DNA of 64,000 nt from Peptoclostridium litorale DSM 5388 (GTDB lineage: Bacteria; Bacillota; Clostridia; Peptostreptococcales; Peptostreptococcaceae): NCBI RefSeq assembly GCF_900141635.1, contig NZ_FSRH01000015.1, forward strand, positions 20,937-84,936, given 5' to 3'. The notes beneath the pieces are model-generated. The model did not search any database and was not told the DNA's origin. It was given only the letters and a program-made list of their open reading frames with translations. The position numbers and the translations under genes are program-made. Shown here in pieces: positions 28,569 to 36,325 of the stretch (its first letter is position 1; each line of letters opens with the position of its first letter).

Positions 28569-28571
28569 GGG

Positions 28572-29153
28572 ATGATGTTATTGAAGAGTAAAAAAATGAT
28601 TTTATATTGGGGAGCTGTCCTCCTTTGGATGCTCCTGATTCTATCTTTTTCAAGCGACACCGCTGTTGTTTCGGATAGAAAGAGCAGCATGGTGCTTGAA
28701 AAGGTAGAGCCAGTAATAGAAACGGTCGAGAAAAGCATTCACGTGGAACTTATAGAAAATAGCAAGCTTCATTTTTATGTTAGAAAGAATGCCCACATGT
28801 TCAACTACTGTGTGCTGGCAGTATTGATATCCTTGGCGCTTAAGGCGTCAGGCGTGAATGGACATAGGCGCTATTTTCTTGCATACATTATGGCCACGCT
28901 GTTTTCAATGCTGGATGAGTACTATCAAACGCACATACCCGGCAGGAGCGGTGAAGTGCGGGATGTGTTCGTGGACAATGTAGGAGTCTTGGTTGGGTTG
29001 ATGGTTATTTGGATAATAAAAAAGAAGGTCACGATTAGCAAATTTAGATGTAAGCGTAAACTCCAGCACACATACCAAAGCACTGAAAAATATAGTAAGA
29101 TAAACAAAAACACCATCCAAGCGTATCAATATCAAATTTCGCAAGGATGGTGA
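28572..29153 (+). CDS. VanZ-like membrane protein, copy 1, 193 aa
   Basis: VanZ-family proteins share WxxLILSFSS-type first helices and a late acidic DEYYQTHIPGRSGEVRDVFVDNVG motif (here about residues 115-138, quoted in part), with RKNAHMFNY near 74. About four membrane segments are present. The role is unclear; some members reduce teicoplanin binding. AAGGG lies against the first ATG, so ATG 28575 or TTG 28581 may be the true start. The C-terminal 35 residues are basic and lack family features. A diverged relative is at 39320. Confidence 0.8.
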   Translation: MMLLKSKKMILYWGAVLLWMLLILSFSSDTAVVSDRKSSMVLEKVEPVIETVEKSIHVELIENSKLHFYVRKNAHMFNYCVLAVLISLALKASGVNGHRRYFLAYIMATLFSMLDEYYQTHIPGRSGEVRDVFVDNVGVLVGLMVIWIIKKKVTISKFRCKRKLQHTYQSTEKYSKINKNTIQAYQYQISQGW

Positions 29154-29171
29154 ATATTTTTCTACTATTTA

Positions 29172-29277
29172 TTATTTTTTTTTATTATTGTCAGATTCAA
29201 GCCTAATTTCATCTGGTATTAATTTTGACCACGGCAACAAAGCGTCCAACGCTTCTATATTTTCAACATCTGTGTTT
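29172..29277 (-). pseudogene. IS66-family transposase, C-terminal remnant
   Basis: On the minus strand this stretch encodes NTDVENIEALDALLPWSK and then LIPDEIRLESDNN before a TAA stop. The ALLPWS-x-x-PDE-x-R pattern is that of the IS66 transposase C-terminal domain (IS66_C). The frame is cut at the upstream side exactly where the 40-base repeat begins (29279), so only about 35 residues remain. The rest of the element is absent nearby. Confidence 0.6.
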
Positions 29278-29278
29278 G

Positions 29279-29318
29279 AAAAGAATAGGAGCCAGGCACC
29301 AACTTAACAACTTATTCT
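29279..29318 (+). repeat. 40-base REP-like repeat, copy 1
   Basis: It begins AAAAGAATAGGAGCCAGGCA and ends AACAACTTATTCT, with GAATA and TATTC as inverted ends. It is identical to the copy at 30848-30887 except for one base. It abuts the IS66 remnant. Confidence 0.8.
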
Positions 29319-29415
29319 GTTCGATGAAATCTGTTGATGGATGGTAATATGGAGAATCTGAGTCAGAGGATTCTCTGTTTTGACGGCTTACTGCCGGGTA
29401 TTCGAGCTGGGTTGG

Positions 29416-29438
29416 TGAAGAATAGTAGCCAGGCAACG
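29416..29438 (+). repeat. REP-like repeat, degenerate partial copy
   Basis: GAAGAATAGTAGCCAGGCA matches the core of the 40-base repeat with changes; the right half is missing. Confidence 0.55.
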
Positions 29439-29541
29439 AAGCTTTATCAGGTACAAATTTAACATAGAGCAGCAATATAGGAAGCAATTACCCTTATCAT
29501 GAAAATGTGGGTAAAAAATCGAAAAAATTACCCGTATTTCA

Positions 29542-29570
29542 TTGTGGACGGAAGCAACTACCTATATAAT
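29542..29570 (+). promoter_or_regulatory. Promoter of the fic gene
   Basis: TTGTGG (29542-29547) and TATAAT (29565-29570) have a 17-base spacer, 34 bases upstream of the fic ATG. Confidence 0.7.
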
Positions 29571-29603
29571 ATACATATAAGAAAAAATAGGAGTTGTGAA
29601 ATA

Positions 29604-30677
29604 ATGAATGATGCTTTGCAAAAGTTACCACCTAATGTTGAACTTGAAACAAAACCTGTATTGAAACAATTGACCAGATCACACAGAGCTTTGGCTGAAC
29701 TTAAGGGCTATGCAGACATGATACCGAATAAGAATATCTTAATAAATGCCATAACAATTAATGAAGCTAAAGATAGTTCGGAAATAGAAAATATTGTAAC
29801 TACTCATGATGAATTATTTAAAGTAATGAGTGGAGAAAATTACCAGTCTCCTGCTGCTAAGGAAGTTGTTAACTATAGAACTGCTATTTGGCATGGATAT
29901 AATTTAATAAAAGAAAAAGAATTTTTATCAACTAACATGATTATAGAGATACAAGGGCGTATTGAATCTAATCGAGCTGGTATTAGGAAATTGCCAGGCA
30001 CAGTACTCAAAAATGAAGCTACTGGTGAAATTGTATATACACCGCCTAGTGGAGAACAAGAGATACTATGTCTTTTGACTAATTTGGAACAGTACATAAA
30101 TAACGACCATGATAATATTGATCCCCTTGTAAAACTTGCTATAATCCACTACCAATTTGAATCCATACATCCTTTCTACGATGGGAACGGGAGAGCAGGA
30201 AGGATAATTAATGTTTTATATTTAGTCTTAAAAGAATTGTTAGACAGTCCAATTTTATACCTAAGTAAGTTTATTATTAGAAATAAATCTGCTTATTATA
30301 GATTACTTCAAGATGTAACAGTTAAGGGAAAATGGGAAGAATGGGTATTGTTTATACTTCAAGGAATAGAAGAAACGGCAAATGAGACGTTAATTTTAGT
30401 AAAAGAAATAAATAAACTATTAGAAAATACAGCTGAAGAAATTAGAAGCAATCTTCCGAAAATATATTCAAGAGAATTAGTTGACCTATTGTTTTATGAA
30501 TTTTACACTAAGATTTCGTACATTGAAGATGGGATTGGTGTGTCAAGAAAGACAGCATCCAAGTATTTATCTGAGTTAGAGGAAGAAGGTTTTTTAGTGT
30601 CCGAGAAAATAGGAAGAGAAAGAATATATCTTAATAAAAACCTATTTGAAATAGTTAGAAAAGCTGGAAATAGATAG
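29604..30677 (+). CDS. Fic-domain AMPylator with N-terminal inhibitory motif and C-terminal winged helix, 357 aa
   Basis: Fic proteins transfer AMP or related groups to target hydroxyls. The catalytic loop HPFYDGNGRAGR lies near residues 190-201. An inhibitory-helix motif SSEIEN, matching (S/T)xxxE(N/G), sits near 60, so this is an intramolecularly inhibited (class II) Fic. The C-terminus has a helix-turn-helix (GVSRKTASKYLSELEEEGFL, about 313-332), suggesting DNA binding or autoregulation. ATG 29604 with ATAGGAG upstream is chosen; the in-frame ATG at 29499 lies upstream of the promoter. No separate antitoxin gene is adjacent, consistent with self-inhibition. Composition is AT-rich compared with housekeeping neighbours. 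Confidence 0.92.
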   Translation: MNDALQKLPPNVELETKPVLKQLTRSHRALAELKGYADMIPNKNILINAITINEAKDSSEIENIVTTHDELFKVMSGENYQSPAAKEVVNYRTAIWHGYNLIKEKEFLSTNMIIEIQGRIESNRAGIRKLPGTVLKNEATGEIVYTPPSGEQEILCLLTNLEQYINNDHDNIDPLVKLAIIHYQFESIHPFYDGNGRAGRIINVLYLVLKELLDSPILYLSKFIIRNKSAYYRLLQDVTVKGKWEEWVLFILQGIEETANETLILVKEINKLLENTAEEIRSNLPKIYSRELVDLLFYEFYTKISYIEDGIGVSRKTASKYLSELEEEGFLVSEKIGRERIYLNKNLFEIVRKAGNR

Positions 30678-30739
30678 ACTGAAAATGTGAGTTAATTGGA
30701 AGGGAATACGGGTACAATAGCCTCAGGGGGTGGGGTATC

Positions 30740-30848
30740 ATGGCGAGAAAACCAAGGATAGAATATAATGGGGCTATCTACCATGTGATTCAAAGGGGTA
30801 ACAACAGGGAGTACATATTCGAGGATTCGATGCACAAGGGGTACCTCA
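30740..30848 (+). pseudogene. Truncated 5' copy of the RAYT transposase gene
   Basis: Bases 30690-30846 match 31589-31745 with three mismatches and no gaps, covering the leader and the first 35-36 codons of the transposase. Homology then stops abruptly one base before a REP-like repeat. The fragment cannot make a working enzyme. The near-identity implies a recent duplication or insertion event. Confidence 0.85.
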
Positions 30849-30887
30849 AAAGAATAGGAGCCAGGCACCAAGTTAACAACTTATTCT
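30848..30887 (+). repeat. 40-base REP-like repeat, copy 2
   Basis: It differs from copy 1 by a single base (C to G at position 25). It lies exactly at the break of the truncated RAYT copy and upstream of the exporter copy 2. Confidence 0.8.
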
Positions 30888-31027
30888 AAAGAGCAGTTAG
30901 TGCAGTAAGTTTTTCGCCGTTATATTTTAGATAAAATTAAAATAATAGAGAGACGAGTTTTCAAGGTATCTGACAAATGTTATAGAAAAAGAAAACAAAT
31001 AGTATATACATAAAGGAGCAAAAATAG

Positions 31028-31516
31028 ATGGACTCATTTTTGAGGGAGGTCCTAAACTTTTTAACTATAGAGCTTGCAGTTCTTTTGGCTGCGGCTCTTC
31101 CCATAATAGAGCTAAGAGGTGCAATACCAATAGGAATATCGCTTGGACTTTCCCCGGTCAATGCGGCAGTGATAAGCTTTGTAGGAAGCATGCTTCCTGT
31201 GCCGGCGCTACTTTTCGGGATAAGGCCTATGTTCACGCTACTTAGGAGGAAAAAGCCTTTTAGCAATGTTGTGCAAAGGCTTGTAAGCAGGTCTCTTGCA
31301 AAAAGCGGAAAGATTCAAAAATACGGGGCGCTTGGACTGGTGCTCTTTGTAGCGGTGCCGCTTCCAGGAACTGGCATATGGACCGGCGCTTTGATAGCCG
31401 CATTTTTAGATATGCGCTTCAAATGGGCTTTCCCGGCGATACTGGCTGGTAATGCCATTGCCGCTGTTGCGGTTATGGGTCTTAGCACTGGGGTTATAAG
31501 TGTTATAGGCGGATAA
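31028..31516 (+). CDS. Small multidrug-export family membrane protein, copy 2, 162 aa
   Basis: It is almost identical in protein to the copy at 28080-28568, with only around ten differences along 162 residues, while many silent changes separate the DNA. Homology extends upstream over about 50 bases including AAAGGAG. The same ELRGAIPIGISLG and PLPGTGIWTGALIAA motifs are present. This copy is bounded on both sides by REP-like repeats and sits between the broken and intact RAYT copies, unlike copy 1, which is followed by a VanZ-like gene. Confidence 0.82.
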   Translation: MDSFLREVLNFLTIELAVLLAAALPIIELRGAIPIGISLGLSPVNAAVISFVGSMLPVPALLFGIRPMFTLLRRKKPFSNVVQRLVSRSLAKSGKIQKYGALGLVLFVAVPLPGTGIWTGALIAAFLDMRFKWAFPAILAGNAIAAVAVMGLSTGVISVIGG

Positions 31517-31518
31517 AA

Positions 31519-31543
31519 GAAAAGAATAGGAGCCAGGCATCTG
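31519..31543 (+). repeat. REP-like repeat, left-half copy
   Basis: AAAAGAATAGGAGCCAGGCA recurs three bases after the exporter copy 2 stop. The right half of the 40-base unit is replaced by unrelated sequence (TCTGTCGAGG). Confidence 0.75.
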
Positions 31544-31638
31544 TCGAGGACGGTTTGAAGGCAGGCCTTTTTCCCAAGTGCAAATGGAAGTTAATTGGAA
31601 GGGAATACGGGTACAATAGCCTCAGGGGGTGGAGTATC

Positions 31639-32493
31639 ATGGCGAGAAAACCAAGGATAGAATATAATGGGGCTATCTACCATGTGATTCAAAGGGGCAA
31701 CAACAGGGAGTACATATTCGAGGATTCTATGCACAAGGGGTACCTGATAAAGATAATCAGGGATATCAAGGACGTTATGAACTTCAACATCTTTGCATAT
31801 GTGCTCATGGACAACCACTACCACCTGATTGTTCAGACTGTTGACTGCGCCTTAAGCACCCTGATGCACAGGATAAACAACCGCTACAGCAAATACTACA
31901 ACTACAAATCCAAAAGGAGCGGCCATGTGTTCGAAAACCGCTACAAGGGGATTCTTGTGCAGGACAAGTCGTATCTGCTGGGGCTTATCAGATATATACA
32001 CTACAATCCGGTGAGGGCGCATATGTGTAGCAAGGTCGCAGATTACAAGTGGAGTAGCGACGTCTTCTACAGGAGAAACATGAAAAACATCGTGGACATA
32101 GAATTCGCCCTCGACATGCTTTCGCCTGATAGGATTGCCGCCATAAGAAAATACATTGAGCTTATGGACGGCATAGATGAAATGTCCTCAGAGGAGATTG
32201 GCAAGGCAGAGGCAATCGGGGATGAGCAGTTCAAGGAGAATATCGCCCAAATACCAGTATTCAAAGCGCCGCCGCTTGAGAGTATACTGCTTGAGGTTTG
32301 CGGATGTGAAAAGGTGGCGCAGATGATAAAAGGCGGCTCAAGAAAGCGAAGTCTAACCAGATTTAAGATAGACTATATACTCAGGGCCAAGGAGCACGGG
32401 TACTCATATCATCAGATTGGAAGCGGCATAGGCGTTACTGCCAGTGCAGTCATGAACATACTGGAGCGCAACAACATAACTTACATGGGGTGA
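31639..32493 (+). CDS. REP-associated tyrosine transposase (RAYT, Y1 HUH family), 284 aa
   Basis: This is a single-strand DNA transposase of the IS200/TnpA-like superfamily that acts on REP sequences. Motifs are ARKPRIEYNGAIYHVIQRGN at the N-terminus, the HUH pair in MDNHYHLIVQ (about residues 56-65), and the catalytic tyrosine region RYIHYNPVRAHM (about 117-128). The C-terminal part (from about 210) has a DnaA-like helix-turn-helix (GYSYHQIGSGIGVTASAVM). The ATG at 31639 follows GGGGGTGGAG. Repeats with a shared AGGAGCCAGGCA core lie around it and are its probable substrates. Confidence 0.92.
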   Translation: MARKPRIEYNGAIYHVIQRGNNREYIFEDSMHKGYLIKIIRDIKDVMNFNIFAYVLMDNHYHLIVQTVDCALSTLMHRINNRYSKYYNYKSKRSGHVFENRYKGILVQDKSYLLGLIRYIHYNPVRAHMCSKVADYKWSSDVFYRRNMKNIVDIEFALDMLSPDRIAAIRKYIELMDGIDEMSSEEIGKAEAIGDEQFKENIAQIPVFKAPPLESILLEVCGCEKVAQMIKGGSRKRSLTRFKIDYILRAKEHGYSYHQIGSGIGVTASAVMNILERNNITYMG

Positions 32494-32510
32494 ATAGAGA
32501 TATTGAATGA

Positions 32511-32556
32511 AGAAGCACTTTTTGGTATTGTAGAATAAAGCCAAACGGTGCTTTTT
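32511..32556 (+). terminator. Terminator after the RAYT gene
   Basis: AAGCAC (32513-32518) pairs with GTGCTT (32548-32553), supported by an inner TTTGG/CCAAA pairing, and is followed by TTT. Confidence 0.6.
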
Positions 32557-32611
32557 GTAATTATGACAGGCTGGATTGGCTTGGTCTTTTACTATGAAAG
32601 GGATTGATCAC

Positions 32612-33343
32612 ATGGAAACCCGATACGGAATAAGCAAGAAAAATTTTTATGAGATAATAGATGTTTTAAAAAATTATTCAGAGATTGTGGAAGAGGCTAT
32701 TTTGTTTGGGTCTAGAGCAAGGGGGGATTTTAAGCAGACTTCGGACATAGATATTGCAATAAAGTTCAAGAAGAGTCCCGAAAAGATATACAGCATAATG
32801 GAGGATATTGAGAGAAGGAACATAATCTACACAATGGACATTATAGACTACGACAAGATTTCCAATGAAAAGCTGAAAGGATATGTGGACTCTGAGGGTG
32901 AAATCATATTTTTGTCGGATGAGGAGGGAGGGTTTTTGTTGAATATAAACAAGCTCAAGTACAAGCTGGACGATTTGAAGAGGGCTTTTAACAAGCTGAA
33001 GGAAAGTGCAAATAGGGATCCAATTGAGGATGATATTGTCATAGATGCTACAATCCAGAGGTTTGAATTTACATATGAGCTTTCATGGAAGCTTATGAAG
33101 GCATATTTGGAATATAACGGCAATATGGAAGCTACAAGCCCCAGAAGGGCAATAAAGGAGTCTTTCAAAGAGGGATTGATAGGAGACGGGCAGGTTTGGC
33201 TTGAAATGCTCCAGGATAGAAACAGGACATCGCATACTTACGATGAAGAATGTGCAATGGAGATTTTCAACCACATAAGAAATTCTTATATTGACGTGTT
33301 CGAAAAGCTGATAGGCAGCCTGGAAGAGGAAATTTTGCAGTGA
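32612..33343 (+). CDS. Fused MNT nucleotidyltransferase and HEPT/HI0074-like protein, 243 aa
   Basis: The N-terminal half is a minimal nucleotidyltransferase with GSRARGDFKQTSDIDIAI (GS-x10-DxD, about residues 33-50) and a third aspartate in MDIIDY. The C-terminal half (about 108-243) resembles HI0074/HEPT helical proteins and carries RNRTSHTY, a perfect RX4HXY motif. In MntA-HepT toxin-antitoxin pairs the MNT enzyme AMPylates the tyrosine of that motif on a separate HepT toxin. Here both are in one chain. Whether it is a toxin-antitoxin or a substrate-binding nucleotidyltransferase is unknown. ATG 32612 is favoured by AAAGGGATTG; ATG 32594 is possible. Confidence 0.83.
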   Translation: METRYGISKKNFYEIIDVLKNYSEIVEEAILFGSRARGDFKQTSDIDIAIKFKKSPEKIYSIMEDIERRNIIYTMDIIDYDKISNEKLKGYVDSEGEIIFLSDEEGGFLLNINKLKYKLDDLKRAFNKLKESANRDPIEDDIVIDATIQRFEFTYELSWKLMKAYLEYNGNMEATSPRRAIKESFKEGLIGDGQVWLEMLQDRNRTSHTYDEECAMEIFNHIRNSYIDVFEKLIGSLEEEILQ

Positions 33344-33456
33344 AACAGGAATAGGATACTGGCGCGAACTTTGGACTTAAACGGCATGGCATATGGGTAG
33401 AATAACTTACTGGCTAGAAACAATATTGTTTGAAAAACGGTATATGCGGAACATGT

Positions 33457-33486
33457 GAAGCAGGTGCTTATGCACCTGCTTTTTTG
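33457..33486. terminator. Bidirectional terminator between the MNT-HEPT fusion and dprA
   Basis: AAGCAGGTGC and GCACCTGCTT form a 10-base stem around TTAT with a T-tract on the plus side. The flanking genes are convergent. Confidence 0.8.
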
Positions 33487-33491
33487 AAGCT

Positions 33492-34610
33492 TTATTTTGG
33501 TTTCACATGCCAGAGCCCTGCGCGCAGACTGACTTTGTCACACATTTCCAGGTTGAAAAGGGTCTCTTCTATTTCGGATACCGTATATTTGCCTGAGAGC
33601 ATTATCGATATCTTGTCGGAGCTGTATGCGGATTTTGAAATTACGTTCAGTATTTCCGACTCTACTGCGCTCTGATCCCCAGCCTGTGTTTCGGCTCTGG
33701 AAGATTCGTAATTTGCAGCGGGTCGGTTTTGGAAGGCGTAAACTCCCTCTATGAGCTGTTTTTTGTTCAGGTAGACTTTGGCGCCGAGGAGAAGCAGACT
33801 GTTGCTTCCCGCGCTGCTTTTTTCGTATATCCTGTCGGGAAGCGAAAGGACCTCTTTTTTTGATTTGAAGGCGTACTCGGCGGTTATTAGCGCGCCGCTC
33901 TTTTGGCCGGCCTGGACAACGAAAACCTTTCGTGACCAGGAACTCATGAGAAAGTTCCTTCTGGCGAACTGCCTGTAAAACGGTTTTGTGCCAGGCGGAT
34001 GTTCGGATAGTACGGCTCCGTTTTCAATTATGGCTCTGTACAGGGGCTCGTGTTCTGTGGGATAGCAAATGTCCGGTCCGCCTGCCAGAAAAGCGAGAGT
34101 GTAGCCTCCCGAATTGAGGCAGGCAGTGTGGGCGTATCCGTCTATACCCTTGGCCAGCCCGCTTATTACGGGAATGTTGTTTTGAGCCAGAAATGATGCG
34201 GCCTCGCATGCAACGTCTTTCGCATAATCGCTGCATCTTCTCGATCCTACGATTGCTATCCCCATGCTGTTTGGAATTAGAGTCCCCCTGTAGTAAAGGA
34301 GTATGGGCATTTTGGTTGAAGCTGCCGCTTCAAAAGGATAAAGCGGGTTTTCGAATGTCAAAATGCGCACTCCGGATTCACTGCAGCGATGGAGTATTCT
34401 TTTTGCCGGATCAAGGGCGTTTTGGGCTTTCGAACCGGCACATACAAGCTCAGCAGCCTTTTTGGAAAGGCCGCATACATGTTCAAGCTCGCCTGCTGAT
34501 GCATTGTATATGTTAAGCGATGAGCACATTTTTTGAAGCATATGCCTTTGAGTGACCGGGCCTACGCCCTTTAACAGTGTGAGCCACACCATATATTCAT
34601 TTTTGTCCAA
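33492..34610 (-). CDS. dprA: DNA-processing protein DprA, 372 aa
   Basis: DprA loads RecA on incoming single-stranded DNA during natural transformation. The Rossmann-like core has GSRRCSDYAK (about 119), VISGLAKGIDGYAHTACL (about 144-161), AFLAGGPDICYP, ARRNFLMSSWS and SGALITAEYAF (about 238-248). An N-terminal SAM-like region and a C-terminal winged helix (to 372) complete it. It starts at TTG, two bases after the comM stop, so translation is coupled to comM. Several core positions differ from the consensus (SSWS for the usual AGLS), so the protein is somewhat diverged. Confidence 0.93.
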   Translation of the reverse strand: MDKNEYMVWLTLLKGVGPVTQRHMLQKMCSSLNIYNASAGELEHVCGLSKKAAELVCAGSKAQNALDPAKRILHRCSESGVRILTFENPLYPFEAAASTKMPILLYYRGTLIPNSMGIAIVGSRRCSDYAKDVACEAASFLAQNNIPVISGLAKGIDGYAHTACLNSGGYTLAFLAGGPDICYPTEHEPLYRAIIENGAVLSEHPPGTKPFYRQFARRNFLMSSWSRKVFVVQAGQKSGALITAEYAFKSKKEVLSLPDRIYEKSSAGSNSLLLLGAKVYLNKKQLIEGVYAFQNRPAANYESSRAETQAGDQSAVESEILNVISKSAYSSDKISIMLSGKYTVSEIEETLFNLEMCDKVSLRAGLWHVKPK

Positions 34611-34612
34611 GC

Positions 34613-36157
34613 CTATACCACCACCATCCCGTACTCTTCCTTTTCAAGATCTCTGGACATCAGTGCGTTTACGACGTCTTTTTTCCTTATATTTTCGCAG
34701 CCTTCAAAGTCGGCGAATGTCCTTGCGATTTTCAAAAACTTGTAGTATGTCCTTGCACTGTATTTGTATTTGTCGTACGCTTTTTCGAGTATTTTCACGG
34801 ATTCACTGTCAAGCGAGCAGTGCTCCTTTATGAGACTAGGCGTCATTTGCGCATTGCAGTTGATTCCGCTGAAATCCGCGTATCTTTTTTTCTGCATGTC
34901 CCTTGCGAATTCAACCTGCTGTTTGAGCTGGGCTGAACTTGTTCCGGGAGAATAGCTCGAAAGGTTCAAGAAGTTGACCTGGTTTACGTATTTTTGTATG
35001 TCTATCCTGTCCATTATGGGGCCCGAGAGCTTCTGCCTGTATTTTAGTATTTCATAATCTGTGCATTTGCACCTTTCAGACCCGTAGTAGCCGCAGGGAC
35101 ACGGGTTCATTGCAGCTACAAGCATGAAATTGCATGGGTATCTGTGGGTGTATCTCACTCTGGATATTGTTACGATTTTGTCCTCCATGGGCTGCCTCAG
35201 GGAATTGAGCGTGTTTTTACTGAATTCGGCTATCTCATCGAGAAACAGTACCCCGTTGTGTGCAAGTGATATTTCACCGGGCTTTGCGTCATTGCCGCCG
35301 CCTATGAGCGAGTTTGTGGATGCGTTGTGGTGGGGCGACCTGAATGGCCTGCTTGTTATGAGCCTTCCCCTTTCCTTCAAAAGGCCTGCTACGGAATATA
35401 TCTTTGTGACTTCAAGGGCCTCTTCCTCGGCCATGCCGGGCATTATAGTGGGGATTCTCTTTGCTATCATGGATTTGCCGCATCCAGGAGCTCCTGTCAT
35501 GAGCATGTTGTGCCCGCCCGCCGCGGCTATTTGTATGTATTTTATAAGAGAGTCCTGTCCCCTGACTTCGTTGAAGTCGTCTTGGACGGTTTGCGGACTG
35601 GATTTTTCGTTTTGACTGGTGTTTTCGGTGTCCGTGCTTTTTCCATGAAGAAAGTCAACCACTTCATTTAGGGAGCGAAGCCCTATTACGGTGATACCCT
35701 TTACTAGAGATGCCTCGTTGAAGTTTTGTACGGGGACTATGAGTTTTTCAATGCCGCTGTTTTTTGCCGCAATGGCCATGGGAAGGACACCGCTGCACGG
35801 CCTGAGCTGGGAAGTGAGGGAAAGCTCGCCTATGAATGCGAACTTTTCAAGGCCTTTTCCGCCGGGAATGTTTATCTGGCCGGCCCTTTTCAAAAGTCCC
35901 ACTGCCATTGCCAAGTCGAAATTCGACCCGCTTTTTTTCATGTCGCTGGGAGCGAGGTTTATTACGATTTTTCGGTTTGGAAACTCGTATTTGGCGTTGA
36001 CAATCGCGGTTTGGAGTCTCTCCTTTGCTTCGCGTATTGCCGTGTCCCCCATGCCTACTATCGTTACCCCCGGCATGCCCGGTATTATGTCGGTCTCTAT
36101 GTCGACGGGATAGCCGTCGACTCCCATTATGGAAAAGCTTTTTAATACTGTAGCCAT
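34613..36157 (-). CDS. comM: ComM/YifB-type Mg-chelatase-like AAA+ helicase, 514 aa
   Basis: ComM is a hexameric helicase that aids branch migration in transformation. An N-terminal Lon-protease-like domain (about 1-170), Walker A GAPGCGKSMIAK (about 221-232), Walker B VLFLDEIAEF (about 305) and a zinc-binding NPCPCGYYG…CKC segment (about 352-368) are present, with a C-terminal Mg-chelatase domain. Its start follows GAGGTGAT. It precedes dprA in a two-gene unit, a common arrangement. Composition is typical of the chromosome backbone, so this pair is probably the resident sequence among accessory genes. Confidence 0.95.
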   Translation of the reverse strand: MATVLKSFSIMGVDGYPVDIETDIIPGMPGVTIVGMGDTAIREAKERLQTAIVNAKYEFPNRKIVINLAPSDMKKSGSNFDLAMAVGLLKRAGQINIPGGKGLEKFAFIGELSLTSQLRPCSGVLPMAIAAKNSGIEKLIVPVQNFNEASLVKGITVIGLRSLNEVVDFLHGKSTDTENTSQNEKSSPQTVQDDFNEVRGQDSLIKYIQIAAAGGHNMLMTGAPGCGKSMIAKRIPTIMPGMAEEEALEVTKIYSVAGLLKERGRLITSRPFRSPHHNASTNSLIGGGNDAKPGEISLAHNGVLFLDEIAEFSKNTLNSLRQPMEDKIVTISRVRYTHRYPCNFMLVAAMNPCPCGYYGSERCKCTDYEILKYRQKLSGPIMDRIDIQKYVNQVNFLNLSSYSPGTSSAQLKQQVEFARDMQKKRYADFSGINCNAQMTPSLIKEHCSLDSESVKILEKAYDKYKYSARTYYKFLKIARTFADFEGCENIRKKDVVNALMSRDLEKEEYGMVVV

Positions 36158-36325
36158 GTCATCACCTCTTGTTTTGGGAAAATGTATATGGAATAGAGTG
36201 GACCTATTGGATTATTTTACCCAATAAAAGGTGTGGAAATTAAACATATGGTAAAATATATAATGAAAGCAAATGACTGGGCATATAGGGTGTGATTTGT
36301 GTTATAGCTGTGAAAGGGGATTAAC

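Larger units (their letters stand above)
29154..29603. other. Accessory intergenic region with a transposase remnant and REP-like repeats
   Basis: This gap of 450 bases has no intact gene. It holds an IS66 transposase tail on the minus strand, one intact and one degenerate copy of a 40-base repeat, a small inverted repeat (GAGAATC 29352-29358 with GATTCTC 29369-29375), and the fic promoter. Confidence 0.7.
30678..31027. other. Intergenic region with a broken RAYT copy and repeat
   Basis: This stretch has no intact gene. It consists of a 157-base duplicated 5' part of the RAYT gene (30690-30846), the 40-base repeat (30848-30887), and about 80 AT-rich bases before the leader of the exporter copy 2. 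Confidence 0.75.
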
